Below the pieces are notes generated by a model. The model saw only the letters and a list, made by a program, of their open reading frames with translations, had not been told where the DNA came from and ran no database searches. Source: Paenibacillus endophyticus (GTDB taxonomy: Bacteria; Bacillota; Bacilli; Paenibacillales; Paenibacillaceae). From it: a stretch of DNA of 64,000 bases. The stretch covers positions 186,001-250,000 of the forward strand of contig NZ_JACHXW010000008.1 of NCBI RefSeq assembly GCF_014192395.1, given 5' to 3'. A program made the position numbers and the translations under genes. Position 1 is the first letter of the stretch, and every line of letters begins with the position of its first letter. This document shows, one piece after another, positions 53,748 to 63,079 of the stretch.

Positions 53748-55019
53748 TTATTGCGCGCTTTTGATCGCGGTAGCCCATGCTTTGTCCATGCTGCTAATAA
53801 ACTGCTCCTTGTTCACTTCTTTGGCAAAATAGCTTTGCAGCAGCTTCGCTTGCTCATCCGTTACTCCGTTAGGCAGCTTTAAATCTTGATAGGCTTTGCC
53901 TTTGGCTACGTATTCCGACGCTTCGTTAACCCAAGGGAAAACTTCATATTGGTGCACACTGGATACTGGATTGAATTTCAATTCTTGGAACAACGCGGAC
54001 GAATCTTTTGCATCATAGAAATAGTTCAGCAGATCAAGCGCGACTTCTTTGTTTTTGCTCGTTTTGGATACGGCCAGTGTGGTAGAGGTGGACAAATTGA
54101 TCATTGTTCCCGCAGCATTATTGCTGACTGGCAGCGGGGCAACGCCAAATTCCATATCAGGATTGACCTTTAGAATCGTTTCTGCGTTCCATGGCCCCTG
54201 CACCCACATCGCTGCTTTTCCATTCGCGAACTCGGTTGAACCTGCTTCGTTGCCGACTTCAAATGGCTTGGCCGTACCGTTCTCCATAATAAGGTCAATA
54301 ATGTTGAAAATATCCGATACGTCCGCATAAGACGCTTCGCCTTTGTTCATCTTCTCAATCCAATCCTGATGCTCTGACGATACGAGTCCGCCCAAGGTCA
54401 ATGCCGTCATCAGCTGCGGCACCCAAGACTCCTGAAAAGCGAGCAGGAAGGGCTTTTTATCGGCTTCGTTCAGCTTCATTACGACTTCCTTCATCTCATC
54501 AAGCGTTTGCGGAGGCGTCAAACCAAGCTCATTAAATATTTCTTTGTTGTACAGATAGCCCCATGACAAGCTCTCAAGCGGAAGCGCCATGATACGCCCC
54601 TCATTCATGACTGTGTTCTTCACCGTTTCATACAAAGTCTCGGTAGCTGGCTGACCGGTTAAATCCTCTAAATAACCCGCTTTGTCATACGTGTTCAGAT
54701 CATTGGCATGAACGTCGAATATATCGGGCGCATCGTTCGATGCTAACCTTGCCTGCAGCACTTGCTTCGCCTGATCAGGATTCGGCATCTCCAGATCAAT
54801 GGTGACGTCTATATTTTTCTCCGCCAGCTCCTTCGCCTTAAACTGCTCGAAATACTTCTCGAATTGATCCTTGAATCTCGGAGAACCGATCTGTACCTTC
54901 AATTCAACCTTCTGTGCAGCTTCTCCGCTATTGCCGTCGTCCGTTTCCTCCGAACCGCATGCCGAAAGCGACATCGCGAGAATAGCGGTTGCCAATCCCA
55001 GAACCAGCTTTTTCTTCAT
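53748..55019 (-). CDS. Sugar ABC transporter substrate-binding lipoprotein
   Basis: Extracellular receptor of 423 residues. Signal peptide MKKKLVLGLATAILAMSLSAC with lipobox MSLSAC. The mature domain has the family-1 binding protein pattern: VELKVQIGSPRFKDQFEKYFEQFKAKELAEKNIDVTID, AMWVQGPWNAETIL. The ATG at 55019 with GGGGGA seven bases upstream is preferred over one two codons earlier. It lies downstream of the two-component genes and is probably regulated by them. Ligand unknown. Confidence 0.92.
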   Translation of the reverse strand: MKKKLVLGLATAILAMSLSACGSEETDDGNSGEAAQKVELKVQIGSPRFKDQFEKYFEQFKAKELAEKNIDVTIDLEMPNPDQAKQVLQARLASNDAPDIFDVHANDLNTYDKAGYLEDLTGQPATETLYETVKNTVMNEGRIMALPLESLSWGYLYNKEIFNELGLTPPQTLDEMKEVVMKLNEADKKPFLLAFQESWVPQLMTALTLGGLVSSEHQDWIEKMNKGEASYADVSDIFNIIDLIMENGTAKPFEVGNEAGSTEFANGKAAMWVQGPWNAETILKVNPDMEFGVAPLPVSNNAAGTMINLSTSTTLAVSKTSKNKEVALDLLNYFYDAKDSSALFQELKFNPVSSVHQYEVFPWVNEASEYVAKGKAYQDLKLPNGVTDEQAKLLQSYFAKEVNKEQFISSMDKAWATAIKSAQ

Positions 55020-55130
55020 TCTCAAATCCCCCTAATTGATTCGGTTAATTGCTTCTTCAGTATAGGCAGGCGAGAGGATTGAAGCATTACAGCCGATTAG
55101 CAGCTTTTATTGCATAATATTGATTGCGCT

Positions 55131-56213
55131 TTATTCCGGTTTGCTGTTCCTAACCTCGCCCGGTGTCATGCCGAAATGCTTTTTGAAGACCCGGTGGAAA
55201 TACGGAAGCTCCGTATATCCGCTAAGCAGCGCCGCTTCTTTAATCGAGACATGCGGCAGCAGCAAGAGATTCCTTGCATGATCCATCCGTTTGCCAATGA
55301 TATAATCGGTAATCGTTTCATCTCGTGCAGCTTTAAAGGATCTGCTTAGATGTTCTTTGCTGACATAAAATTGCTGGGCAACGCTTTCAAGCGAGATCGG
55401 GTCCAAAAAATGTTTGTCCAAATAGGCTTTCACCTCTCCGATTAGGAGATTTCCTCTCTTTTTCAAAGTCGCTTCGATTCGTTCAATAGCCGTGCTGTAT
55501 ATGAATCCGATGACTTCTATCCGATCGCTGAGGTTCGTAGGCAGCCGCATAGAATCAGGGCTTACAATCTGTTCACCCAAGTTGTATTCCCCTAAAAACT
55601 GCTCCAGCAAGGCTGCATAGTCTTCATAGAGTCGCTCAAGCTGCTTGTGACTAAGCCCCTCGTGAAATGTTTCTGCTAACAACTGTTCCAATTTCCCGAG
55701 GTTCTGCAGTACTGCCGGCTTGTTCAGCTCAAACAACGCTGCTAGAGTCCGCTGCTTCAGCGATAGATAGCGATCCGACAGCGCCTTGCTTGGAAACGGC
55801 AAAGGAATGGTACGTGCCTGTTCATCTGTACCAGATGCTGCTTCCAGTTCAGCAGCGCATTTGCGCAGCGCGGCAATCAGCTCATCCGGATCGACAGGTT
55901 TGAGCAAATATTCGGCAGCCCGTGAGCGAATAGCTTGCTTCATATAAGCAAAATCATCATAGCCGCTCATCACGATAATTTTCACCTGAGGGAATTGCTC
56001 GTTCATTTGCTGCAGCAGCTCCACTCCGTCAACACCAGGCATTCTCATATCCGTTACAACGATGTGCGGAGCAAGCTCCTCAATAGACCGCAGCCCCGAT
56101 TTGCCATCCTCAGCCTCGCCTACAACCGTCATATTCATAACGTCCCATTGACCTAGAGCCTTTATTACCTCCCGCGACCAAGGCTCGTCATCAATAATAA
56201 GCACTTTATGCAT
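55131..56213 (-). CDS. YesN-type response regulator with AraC output domain
   Basis: The receiver domain has the acidic pair at 8-9 and Asp55 in VVTDMRMPGVDG, with Lys in LLKPVDPDE. A shorter middle section leads to the C-terminal helix-turn-helix pair (VAQQFYVSKEHLSRSFKAARDE and SGYTELPYFHRVFKKHFGMTP). The start MHKVLIIDDEP at 56213 lies nine bases after AGGAGGGAG; an ATG two codons before it is less likely. At 360 residues it is shorter than the other two. The start lies inside the kinase 3' end (8-base overlap). Confidence 0.92.
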   Translation of the reverse strand: MHKVLIIDDEPWSREVIKALGQWDVMNMTVVGEAEDGKSGLRSIEELAPHIVVTDMRMPGVDGVELLQQMNEQFPQVKIIVMSGYDDFAYMKQAIRSRAAEYLLKPVDPDELIAALRKCAAELEAASGTDEQARTIPLPFPSKALSDRYLSLKQRTLAALFELNKPAVLQNLGKLEQLLAETFHEGLSHKQLERLYEDYAALLEQFLGEYNLGEQIVSPDSMRLPTNLSDRIEVIGFIYSTAIERIEATLKKRGNLLIGEVKAYLDKHFLDPISLESVAQQFYVSKEHLSRSFKAARDETITDYIIGKRMDHARNLLLLPHVSIKEAALLSGYTELPYFHRVFKKHFGMTPGEVRNSKPE

Positions 56214-57984
56214 GAGCATGCTCCCTCCTTTGCACAGGCAGCTTGATCGCAATGATCGTTCCTTCATGAAGGCGGCTGAACATGCGCAGGTTCGCGCCTT
56301 CACCATAATGCAGCCTCAGCCTTGCGTTGACATTCATCAGACCAATGCCCTTGCGGCTCCTAGGTTTCCCTATGAATTCCTCTCGAGGCTCCTCCCTCAT
56401 GGCAATACTTTCGCGGAGTCTTTCTCTAAGCAATCCTAGTCGCACCTTATCCATGCCTACTCCATTATCCTTAATCATAATCATGCAAGCATCCGGCTTT
56501 ACTTTAACGCGGATATGAATTTCCCAGTTTCCCTCCTTAGGCTGAAGCCCATGCTCAAACGCATTTTCCACTATGGGCTGCAGAGTAAACCTCGGCAGCT
56601 GTATGCCTGCCACTGCACCTTCATATTCCATGCTGACGGTGCAGCGCCCTGCGAAGCGCTGCTCTTGAATGAACAAGTAATTGCGTATATGCTTCAGCTC
56701 ATCATCCAGTGCCGCAGCATCGTTCCCGGAGCTTATGGCGTAACGGAGCAAGTCGCCTATGACATTCGTCAGCTTGTATATTTCGGGCGCTCCCTTTACA
56801 AGCGCCATGCCGCCAATGAGATTCAACGTATTATTCAGGAAATGGGGATTAATCTGGGCTTGAAGCGCCATGAGCTGCGCATTCTTCACTTCGATCTCTT
56901 TGCGGTATTCATTATCAATAAGCTCCTTCATCCGCTGCATCATGGAATTGTAGCCTCGTTCAAGCAGCCCGATTTCATCGATGCTTTGTACAGAAGTCAG
57001 CTCGAACTGCTGGATGTGCGCCATTCGCATCGTTCTAGCCAAACGAACGATAGGCCTGGTGATTCGAAGCGAAACCATGACCGACAGTATGATGGAAACC
57101 AATGCGAACAGCAAACCTGTAACGATGCCCGCCCGAACCGTATTGTTAGCGCTCTCAGTAATGGCCGTGATAGGCAGCGCTTTGATTAAGATAAGCTCTC
57201 CGTCGTCCACTTGTTTGATAAAGATATAATGGCTATCCGTCTTTTGAATCTCCAACTCCTTATTCTGCCTTCCTCCCAGGCCAATCAGCTCCGTAAAGGA
57301 TGGCATGCCGTGCAGCGGAGCTGCTCCTGAGAGCTGTTCCCCTTCGTCATTGACCAGGAAAACCGAGCTATTCGTTTCTGATTGAAGAATGGCTCCGACA
57401 CTCTTCCATACCTCCTCATTGATCCGGACTGACAGCCCTCCAAGCAACTGGCGATCTGAGAATCGGTTCATGCTGTGGAATGCATATATGCCATTGCCAG
57501 ATTCCTTGAAGTACATATTGATTGGCGTGCTCAGCATCCTGCTCCAGCTACCCGTCCGAATATCAAGTGAATAGCTAAGGCCGCTGCTCTCATTATTGAC
57601 GGAATACACCTTCTGACTCTCGTGCGAATAAAGTGCCAGCTCGTCGATTTTTTTGGAATTGGCGTAATAAGCCTTGATTAATGTGTCCTGCATGTATTTC
57701 TGCGTGCGGAATTGTTCGGAACCGGTTTGTCCGTCCAAATCACTCACGCCATCGAGCAGCGGTTGATTGACTTGCAGGGAATAAAATAATACACCAATCT
57801 GCCGAATGACCTCATCCAAATATTGATCCGCAGACAGCATTCGTGAACGGTTAGCCTCAAGCATCTCTTTCTCCACCGAGCTTCGGGTATTGTTCATCGC
57901 GATCCACGTGACCGTCAGCACCGGCAGCGTCGTCAAGCATATCATCAACACCATAAGCCTATAACGTATGCTGGCTCGCTTCAT
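56206..57984 (-). CDS. YesM-type sensor histidine kinase
   Basis: First gene of the third two-component operon. It has membrane segments at about 10-30 and 285-310, a HAMP region, and the kinase motif INPHFLNNTLNLIGG with His381 (the usual Phe/Tyr after NPHFL is Asn). The HATPase has VENAFEHGL and DNGVGM. 592 residues. The ATG follows AAGGGGGAATAG. It probably senses an extracellular carbohydrate and activates the transporter and GH5 genes through the regulator downstream. Confidence 0.93.
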   Translation of the reverse strand: MKRASIRYRLMVLMICLTTLPVLTVTWIAMNNTRSSVEKEMLEANRSRMLSADQYLDEVIRQIGVLFYSLQVNQPLLDGVSDLDGQTGSEQFRTQKYMQDTLIKAYYANSKKIDELALYSHESQKVYSVNNESSGLSYSLDIRTGSWSRMLSTPINMYFKESGNGIYAFHSMNRFSDRQLLGGLSVRINEEVWKSVGAILQSETNSSVFLVNDEGEQLSGAAPLHGMPSFTELIGLGGRQNKELEIQKTDSHYIFIKQVDDGELILIKALPITAITESANNTVRAGIVTGLLFALVSIILSVMVSLRITRPIVRLARTMRMAHIQQFELTSVQSIDEIGLLERGYNSMMQRMKELIDNEYRKEIEVKNAQLMALQAQINPHFLNNTLNLIGGMALVKGAPEIYKLTNVIGDLLRYAISSGNDAAALDDELKHIRNYLFIQEQRFAGRCTVSMEYEGAVAGIQLPRFTLQPIVENAFEHGLQPKEGNWEIHIRVKVKPDACMIMIKDNGVGMDKVRLGLLRERLRESIAMREEPREEFIGKPRSRKGIGLMNVNARLRLHYGEGANLRMFSRLHEGTIIAIKLPVQRREHAHA

Positions 57985-58180
57985 TTTCTATTCCCCCTTG
58001 CTGCAAGCTGTACGCATGTCTTACCTCTATAAGTGTACCAAATCAACGCCTGCTTTCATTGTCTTTTATTAGCGATCGGCATTGCACTTTATTGATATAC
58101 ACTGTTGATCCCCTCTAATGGTCTTCACTCGCCATATGTCTCGCAAGGCTCTAGCACAAGCATTATATAAGGTAGTTTCA

Positions 58181-58189
58181 TATTGTATA
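58181..58189 (+). promoter_or_regulatory. Candidate sigma-K -10 element of the coat gene
   Basis: CATATTGTA fits the sigma-K -10 consensus CATANNNTA and lies 30 bases upstream of the cotD-like start. I could not find a convincing AC-type -35 at the right spacing. Confidence 0.45.
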
Positions 58190-58218
58190 GAAGACTATTA
58201 GAAGAGGAGCTGAACAAA

Positions 58219-58494
58219 ATGTCTTGCCAACCTTTTTGCCCAACCGTACGGGTGTACGATCCTCCTGTCACCGTCGTTAATGACGTTTTCCACCCGCAAA
58301 TCGTAGAGGTCGTCCACCAAATCAACGTCGTAAATCGCCATCATTGCGTACCTTGCGAGAAGCATCTTTATCAGTACTGCTATCAGGATGAAGTGGCTTC
58401 CGAACAGAACAGCAACAACTCTAACCGTTCCCAAAGACGTCATAGAAGCGGTAAATCTTATATTTCCAAATCGAAAAAGAAAAAAATGAAATAA
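58219..58494 (+). CDS. Spore coat protein, CotD-like
   Basis: A 91-residue protein with a Cys-, His-, Tyr- and Pro-rich N-terminal half (MSCQPFCPTVRVYDPPVTVV, then HQINVVNRHHCVPCEKHLYQYCYQ) and a Ser/Arg/Lys-rich tail that ends in a run of lysines. This resembles CotD-family inner coat proteins of Bacillales, which are made in the mother cell under sigma-K. AGAGGAGC precedes the ATG; an in-frame ATG at 58183 is upstream of that site and would overlap the putative sigma-K box. A hairpin at 58517-58545 follows. Confidence 0.8.
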   Translation: MSCQPFCPTVRVYDPPVTVVNDVFHPQIVEVVHQINVVNRHHCVPCEKHLYQYCYQDEVASEQNSNNSNRSQRRHRSGKSYISKSKKKKMK

Positions 58495-58516
58495 CGGATT
58501 CATGGACGTTCAAATA

Positions 58517-58545
58517 GAGAGGTTGCCTTTTCGAAGGCGCCTCTC
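58517..58545 (+). terminator. Terminator after the coat gene
   Basis: GAGAGG.GCCTT and AAGGC.CCTCTC form a stem with a TTCG-type loop, followed by ATTTATTTG. It lies 22 bases after the stop. Confidence 0.75.
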
Positions 58546-58608
58546 ATTTATTTGCCGCTTTTGCCTATTCATATCTGTTCTTACATAACGCAAAAAGCAA
58601 AAAAAAAA

Positions 58609-58623
58609 GACCTATTCGGTCTC
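58609..58623 (-). terminator. Terminator after the 86-residue gene
   Basis: A small AGACC...GGTCT hairpin on the minus strand is followed by about ten Ts (58598-58608), 29 bases after the stop of the gene at 58652. Confidence 0.65.
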
Positions 58624-58651
58624 TTTCTTTGAAACTGCCTATGAAAATTAA

Positions 58652-58912
58652 TCAATAATACGATTCCTTGCGGTATTCCGTAAAATGAAATAAGCCCGTT
58701 CGATGATTGGAATCTCTTACCTTCTCGATTATTTCGCACAAGCTAACCATCGAGTCCGCATCTCTCGTCGACGAGGCGATCTGATATAGGGTGTTAAAGC
58801 TGCCCAAAGCATTTTCTTTGTTTACTGCCCCCGTTTTCAGATTCATTAATACGCGCTCAATCTCGCTGTTAATGAACCACACAATTCTTTTTCTAAGATT
58901 TGAATTAATCAT
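58652..58912 (-). CDS. Hypothetical protein, 86 residues
   Basis: Soluble, mostly helical protein with no family I recognise. The N-terminal half is a basic amphipathic helix (NLRKRIVWFINSEIERVLMNLKTG), the middle a second helix with Thr/Asp-rich turn (ASSTRDADSMVSLCEIIEKV) and the end is polar with FHFTEYRKESYY. The ATG at 58912 follows GCGGAGGG; the frame is open to 59002, but that part is unlike coding sequence. Single-gene unit with its own terminator beside spore coat and membrane-protein genes. Confidence 0.65.
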   Translation of the reverse strand: MINSNLRKRIVWFINSEIERVLMNLKTGAVNKENALGSFNTLYQIASSTRDADSMVSLCEIIEKVRDSNHRTGLFHFTEYRKESYY

Positions 58913-59017
58913 GAGCAACCCTCCGCTGTCAATGAAATAGTACCTGTTTAGTATAGCCCTGACCCTGCCAAAACGTTGTCGAAGCGCGAAGTCGAAACAC
59001 ACTTATTTACCAACAAA

Positions 59018-59058
59018 AAGCCCGTTCCTTCACGCACATTGCGTAATGGAAAAGGCTT
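59018..59058 (-). terminator. Terminator after the propeller protein gene
   Basis: Outer arms AAGCC...GGCTT enclose an inner ACGC...GCGT hairpin, followed on the minus strand by TTTTTG. It lies about 110 bases after the stop. Nothing else is visible in 58913-59166. Confidence 0.55.
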
Positions 59059-59166
59059 CTTCAATAAACTATTCTGAGTCGATAGATTCAATTCGGCAGT
59101 AGATGATGAGGACATCTGTCGGATATTCCGTATTTCATATTTTTTTCGACAAAACGGTTGCTGCAT

Positions 59167-60318
59167 TTAAATCCGATAGCTGACAAAGGCTATGTATCGG
59201 CTGTCCGGAGACCATGAGTTAACATTAATGGTCCCTTGGCCTCCAAAAAGCGTCACCAATGTTCTCTCTTCACCGCCGCTGACCGACATGATTCGGATTT
59301 CAACCTCTTTGTTTGCAGGATGGTCATTCGGTGCAACATCCCCTTTCCGATAGGTCAAAAACGCGACTGAAAGCCCGTCAGGAGAAACATGAGGGAACCA
59401 ATTGTTGCTCTCATCGAAAGTCATTTGCGTCTGATCGCTGCCATCCGTATTCATCCGCCACACCTGCATAAAGCCGGTTCTTGTAGAATTGAACCATATA
59501 TGGCGTCCATCAGGCGAATATTCAGGTCCGTCATCAAGGCCAAGCGTATCCGTTAACCGTGTCTCCGTACCTCCGGCAGCGGGAATCGTATAGATATTAT
59601 AATCACCGCTGCGTTCTGCACAATAAGACAGCGTCATCCCATCTGGCGACCAGCCATGCAGATAGCTAGGCGCAAGTGCCGTTACCAATTCAGGATGACC
59701 GCCTTCTATCGGAATGATATAAATGCGGGAACGCCCGTCCTCCTGCGTATGATGGCTAATCGCCAGCTTCGTTCCATCGGGAGAGAGTACATGATCATTA
59801 TTGCAATGGATGGCATATCCCGAATCGATGCGTGTGCTCTCCAGCGTCTCAAGCTCAAATCGATACAGCTGGCCTTTGCTGTTATAAATCAAATATTTAT
59901 GATCCGCCGTCCAATTCGGCGCTTCGATTACATAATCGAACTCTGCCAGCGTTGTACGCTCGCCTGATTGCGTATCGACGATTTCCAATACACTGTATAT
60001 CGATTGCTTTTCCAATGAATTGACCCCCGCTTCCTGCTTGTCCATTCCAGTACCTTCCTCTCTGCCCAGATCATGCGGTTCCTGTTCTATTCTTTTTTTA
60101 TTCTCGTTATAACGCATAATGGCTACCGGAAGATTGCCAAGTCCCATTAATATCGTTCCAAATATAGGTGCAAGCTGATAAAAGGTTGGCTTTTGCACGC
60201 CATTCCCGACTGGACCTGTTTTAGGCTGACTAACGTCCCAATAGATATAGGCGATAAAGAAAATCGGCATAACGATACAGAATACACTTGTCACGATATA
60301 CGCGACATATTTATTCAT
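59167..60318 (-). CDS. Membrane-anchored TolB-like six-bladed beta-propeller protein
   Basis: A 383-residue protein. Residues 1-30 and 45-70 are two membrane segments; residues 71-100 are a charged linker. The rest is a WD40-like (PD40/TolB) propeller with six repeats carrying WSPDG/YSPDGR-type motifs and F-x-[STR] strands, ending at [17 protein letters not shown]. The start after AGGAGAGATCG is clear. A second plausible start is the in-frame ATG at 60045, preceded by GAGGAAGG, which would give a soluble 292-residue propeller. Whether one or two products are made is unknown. The family often binds proteins or carbohydrates; no partner is visible in the neighbourhood. Confidence 0.85.
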   Translation of the reverse strand: MNKYVAYIVTSVFCIVMPIFFIAYIYWDVSQPKTGPVGNGVQKPTFYQLAPIFGTILMGLGNLPVAIMRYNENKKRIEQEPHDLGREEGTGMDKQEAGVNSLEKQSIYSVLEIVDTQSGERTTLAEFDYVIEAPNWTADHKYLIYNSKGQLYRFELETLESTRIDSGYAIHCNNDHVLSPDGTKLAISHHTQEDGRSRIYIIPIEGGHPELVTALAPSYLHGWSPDGMTLSYCAERSGDYNIYTIPAAGGTETRLTDTLGLDDGPEYSPDGRHIWFNSTRTGFMQVWRMNTDGSDQTQMTFDESNNWFPHVSPDGLSVAFLTYRKGDVAPNDHPANKEVEIRIMSVSGGEERTLVTLFGGQGTINVNSWSPDSRYIAFVSYRI

Positions 60319-60354
60319 ACGATCTCTCCTATGCCCAGTATCCTCTGTGCAAGT

Positions 60355-61044
60355 TTACACCGTTGCTGTTTCACCGGGCTTTAGTACCAATCCCTTTATT
60401 CCTTTACTTTCTAGAAGCTGTACGTAATGCTCTGCCTCTTGCCGGATAACCGGGAAGGTGTTGTAATGCATTGGGATGACGAGCTTAGCATTAAACCATT
60501 CAGCAGCCTGCAGCGCATCTTCGATTCCCATCGTGTAATGGTCGCCAATAGGTATAAATGCAATGTCAATCGCATGTCTTTCGCCGATCATTTTCATATC
60601 GCTGAATAGCGCGGTATCACCTGCGTGCAGAACAGTTAAGCCTGCCATATTGACGATATAGCCTGCAGGCATGCCTCCGTAAATAATCGTTTTCTCATCG
60701 GATAACACGATCCCGGAGGAATGAAACGCTTGCACCATTTTCGCCTTGGCAAATCCAAGATCTACCGTCCCGCCGATATTCATATCGATTGTTTTTACGC
60801 CTTTCCAGGACATATAAGCTGCAAGTTCGGCAATCGCAACTACTGGCACATCATTGCTTTTGGCAATAAGATCTGCATCCAATATATGATCCATATGTGC
60901 GTGCGTCAGAAGTATAGCGTCTGTCTTGATCTCCTCTGGCTTGGTCACAGCAAGCGGATTGCCTCTCAGAAAGGGATCAATCACAAGTGATTTGTCTCCA
61001 TCAACCATTTGAATACAAGAATGTCCATGATAAATCAATTCCAT
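60355..61044 (-). CDS. Metallo-beta-lactamase-fold hydrolase, UPF0173 family
   Basis: Cytoplasmic metal-dependent hydrolase of 229 residues. It has the THAHMDH metal-binding motif (about residues 47-53), His in AFHSSG, an AGDTAL Asp, and the final MHYNTF histidine. The UPF0173/YtkL family has uncharacterised substrates. The ATG follows GGAGGCTGAG. It lies next to the cyclase-family gene on the same strand, but 76 bases separate them. Confidence 0.88.
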   Translation of the reverse strand: MELIYHGHSCIQMVDGDKSLVIDPFLRGNPLAVTKPEEIKTDAILLTHAHMDHILDADLIAKSNDVPVVAIAELAAYMSWKGVKTIDMNIGGTVDLGFAKAKMVQAFHSSGIVLSDEKTIIYGGMPAGYIVNMAGLTVLHAGDTALFSDMKMIGERHAIDIAFIPIGDHYTMGIEDALQAAEWFNAKLVIPMHYNTFPVIRQEAEHYVQLLESKGIKGLVLKPGETATV

Positions 61045-61119
61045 TGTATACTCAGCCTCCGCTAGTTATATTTTCTATTCGATATTTACACGCATCATTT
61101 GATATGTCTTAGTTGAAAC

Positions 61120-61737
61120 TTACAGCCGCACGATTGCAATAACGCGGGCTACGGAAGAATCCGCTTGAATTCGCAGGGGTAACGCAATAACCTCAAAGGC
61201 TGTTACGCCAATTAATCGGTCTACATGAGCTAGATTTTCGATGATTGGTATTTGACCGCTGAACAAGGCTTGATGGCATTCGTATGGAAACTTGTCTGGT
61301 GAAGGCGTATCCAATCCGAGCATTTTTACTTTTTTGCGAATGAGCAGATCAACAAACGCTAAGGATAATGTCGGATAGTCCTCAAAATAGGCAGTCTGGC
61401 CATAAAGCTTGCTATGTCCTGTATGCACAAGCACGATATGCCCCTCCTGAATGAGGGCTTCATACTCTTCCTTGTACTCGACAAGGTTAGTTCCACTCGT
61501 ATCAATCAATATCCCTTCCCCAACAAATGTGGTGATCGGAATGTCACTTATGTACTGCTGCACATCCTGCAAGTGCATAGGGCCATCGATATGGGTGCCT
61601 GCATGCATGTTGATGGACAATTGATGATTGTTGAAGCCGTTTATGCCGAATTGCTGTGTATGGATAATGATCGTTTCGTCATCCCCAGGGTATACAGGCA
61701 TACCGCTCATCACCGTATGGGTTAAATCAATAACCAA
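61120..61737 (-). CDS. Cyclase-family hydrolase (kynurenine formamidase-like)
   Basis: Metal-dependent hydrolase of about 205 residues. Family features: VIDLTHTVMSGMPVYPGDD start, HAGTHIDGPMHL motif with the metal ligands, and LGLDTPSPD. Enzymes of this group hydrolyse N-formylkynurenine, isatin or related amides; the substrate here is not known. I prefer a TTG start at 61737, because AAAGGAGCTG lies ten bases upstream; an ATG at 61767 is also in frame and would add ten residues that include that site. Confidence 0.82.
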   Translation of the reverse strand: MVIDLTHTVMSGMPVYPGDDETIIIHTQQFGINGFNNHQLSINMHAGTHIDGPMHLQDVQQYISDIPITTFVGEGILIDTSGTNLVEYKEEYEALIQEGHIVLVHTGHSKLYGQTAYFEDYPTLSLAFVDLLIRKKVKMLGLDTPSPDKFPYECHQALFSGQIPIIENLAHVDRLIGVTAFEVIALPLRIQADSSVARVIAIVRL

Positions 61738-61943
61738 ACTGCCGCAGCTCCTTTCTCCATTGCTCATTCATCATTGCTTTCTTTGCGTTCCGATCTTACT
61801 TGAAAACTATAACATATCTGTACATCATAGAAAAACATGGAGTGGCGCAAGGATAATCGGACATTACCTGTACATGCTAGAGATGCGGATGGGAGGCAAT
61901 TGAGGAGTTCAGCAGATATACTGCGGAGATGCTTTCTTAGCCT

Positions 61944-62195
61944 TTAGAGCGCTTGCCGCAATATGGATGCTTTAGTGGAAAGTGAGGTTTGGATTATCTT
62001 GCGTTTCATTAGCTGCTTGCGATGCTCGCACCCGTGTGTGAAAAACGCTTCATCATTAAGGAGTTCTGCCAGCGCGCAGGACGCGGCCTGAGAGGCGAGA
62101 TCCTCGTCTTCGAGCAAGTAATATGCGGCTTGATAGGCATAGTGTTCATGCTGCTTCAATATCGCAGCCCTCTGCATGATCACGCTTCTTGTCAT
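61944..62195 (-). CDS. Small protein resembling the N-terminal part of an ECF sigma factor, 83 residues
   Basis: The N-terminal two thirds (QRAAILKQHEHYAYQAAYYLLEDEDLASQAASCALAELLND) look like sigma region 2.1-2.2: a helix, then a DE-rich turn and a short helix. No DNA-binding region 4 follows and the C-terminus is basic. It may be a small regulator or a remnant. The ATG at 62195 has GGAAGGGA nine bases upstream; an in-frame TTG sits on that site. A 7-base palindrome lies upstream at 62271. Not assigned to a family. Confidence 0.6.
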   Translation of the reverse strand: MTRSVIMQRAAILKQHEHYAYQAAYYLLEDEDLASQAASCALAELLNDEAFFTHGCEHRKQLMKRKIIQTSLSTKASILRQAL

Positions 62196-62270
62196 CGTAT
62201 CCAATCCCTTCCTTGCAGCCTATAGTCGTCTCATTAACTCAACTATACACAAGACGGTAGCGCTCACCTA

Positions 62271-62290
62271 GTACCATATTTCTATGGTAC
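62271..62290. promoter_or_regulatory. Palindrome GTACCAT-N6-ATGGTAC
   Basis: Perfect seven-base arms around ATTTCT, extended imperfectly by CTA and CAG on the outside. It lies about 76 bases upstream of the 83-residue gene and near the end of the MORN-protein transcription unit. Operator-like; the regulator is unknown. Confidence 0.4.
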
Positions 62291-62309
62291 CAGGCAGCGT
62301 CGGGAAAGA

Positions 62310-62349
62310 AAAAACGGCAAGCATTGGAATATCCAAGCTTGCCGTTTTT
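62310..62349. terminator. Bidirectional terminator after the MORN-repeat gene
   Basis: AAAAACGGCAAGC and GCTTGCCGTTTTT pair over 13 bases. It lies seven bases from the MORN-repeat gene stop. Confidence 0.85.
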
Positions 62350-62356
62350 CGAGCCG

Positions 62357-63079
62357 TTAAGCTAAAGGAACACGCTTAGACAAAGCTTCAAACTTCACTA
62401 AGTGCGGATTGATCTGCGATTGAAGATTTTTCAGGTACACAAGCGTTGCTTTGTTCGACTTAATTAATGAAGGGTTTTCGTTAAAAGCAACGGAGTAATG
62501 CTTTATAACATTGCCTTTTTTGTACTGAATCAGAGGGAATTTCCCCGTTTTCCAAGCGTCCTTCATATTAACGTTCGTGCCTGTAATTTGCAGGTTCATC
62601 TTAGCATCTTTGTAGTTGTAGCTGTAAACGGGATTCGCCTTCGTATGTGCAACGGAGTAGCCAGCAGCAAAAATATCATTGGCAAATGTACCGAACTGGA
62701 TTTTGTGATAGTCAACCACGCCATTAATATTAGTAATTTTCGTATTTAACGAACCATTTCCAACCTTAATATCGTTTTTCCATTCGCCGCTGTATGTAAT
62801 GACAAAATCTTTGCTGTCTTCCTTGTACTTGTTCACGTACGTACCCGTGCCGGTACGTTTGCCGTTAACCCAATCACCGGAATACGATTTCGTGGAATAC
62901 CATGACATTGTACCTTTACCGTGCGGTTTCCCATCTTTTAATTGACCGTAATAATTTTCGTATTTGGAAATTTGCAAAAACTCTTTTTTGGCGCCAGCTT
63001 CAACTTTTGCAGCACCTCCACCTGCCGTTAACACAAATACCAATGCAAAGCTGAACAACATCATGACCGTTTTTTTCAT
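62357..63079 (-). CDS. Secreted MORN-repeat protein
   Basis: Exported protein of 240 residues. A Sec signal peptide (MKKTVMMLFSFALVFVLTAGGGAA) is followed by about three MORN repeats (YYGQLKDGKPHGKGTMSW, YSGDWVNGKRTGTGTYV, YSGEWKNDIKVGNGSL) and a C-terminal region with no clear family that is rich in Lys and beta-type residues. MORN repeats usually form elongated beta sheets that bind lipids, proteins or cell wall material. The start has AAGGGGAAGTGATGG upstream. Its function is unknown. Confidence 0.82.
   Translation of the reverse strand: MKKTVMMLFSFALVFVLTAGGGAAKVEAGAKKEFLQISKYENYYGQLKDGKPHGKGTMSWYSTKSYSGDWVNGKRTGTGTYVNKYKEDSKDFVITYSGEWKNDIKVGNGSLNTKITNINGVVDYHKIQFGTFANDIFAAGYSVAHTKANPVYSYNYKDAKMNLQITGTNVNMKDAWKTGKFPLIQYKKGNVIKHYSVAFNENPSLIKSNKATLVYLKNLQSQINPHLVKFEALSKRVPLA

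Noticed and set aside
58948-59166. 72-codon open frame on the minus strand between the 86-residue gene and the propeller gene
   Set aside because: It covers the propeller gene's terminator region, has no ribosome binding site and has a composition unlike coding sequence.
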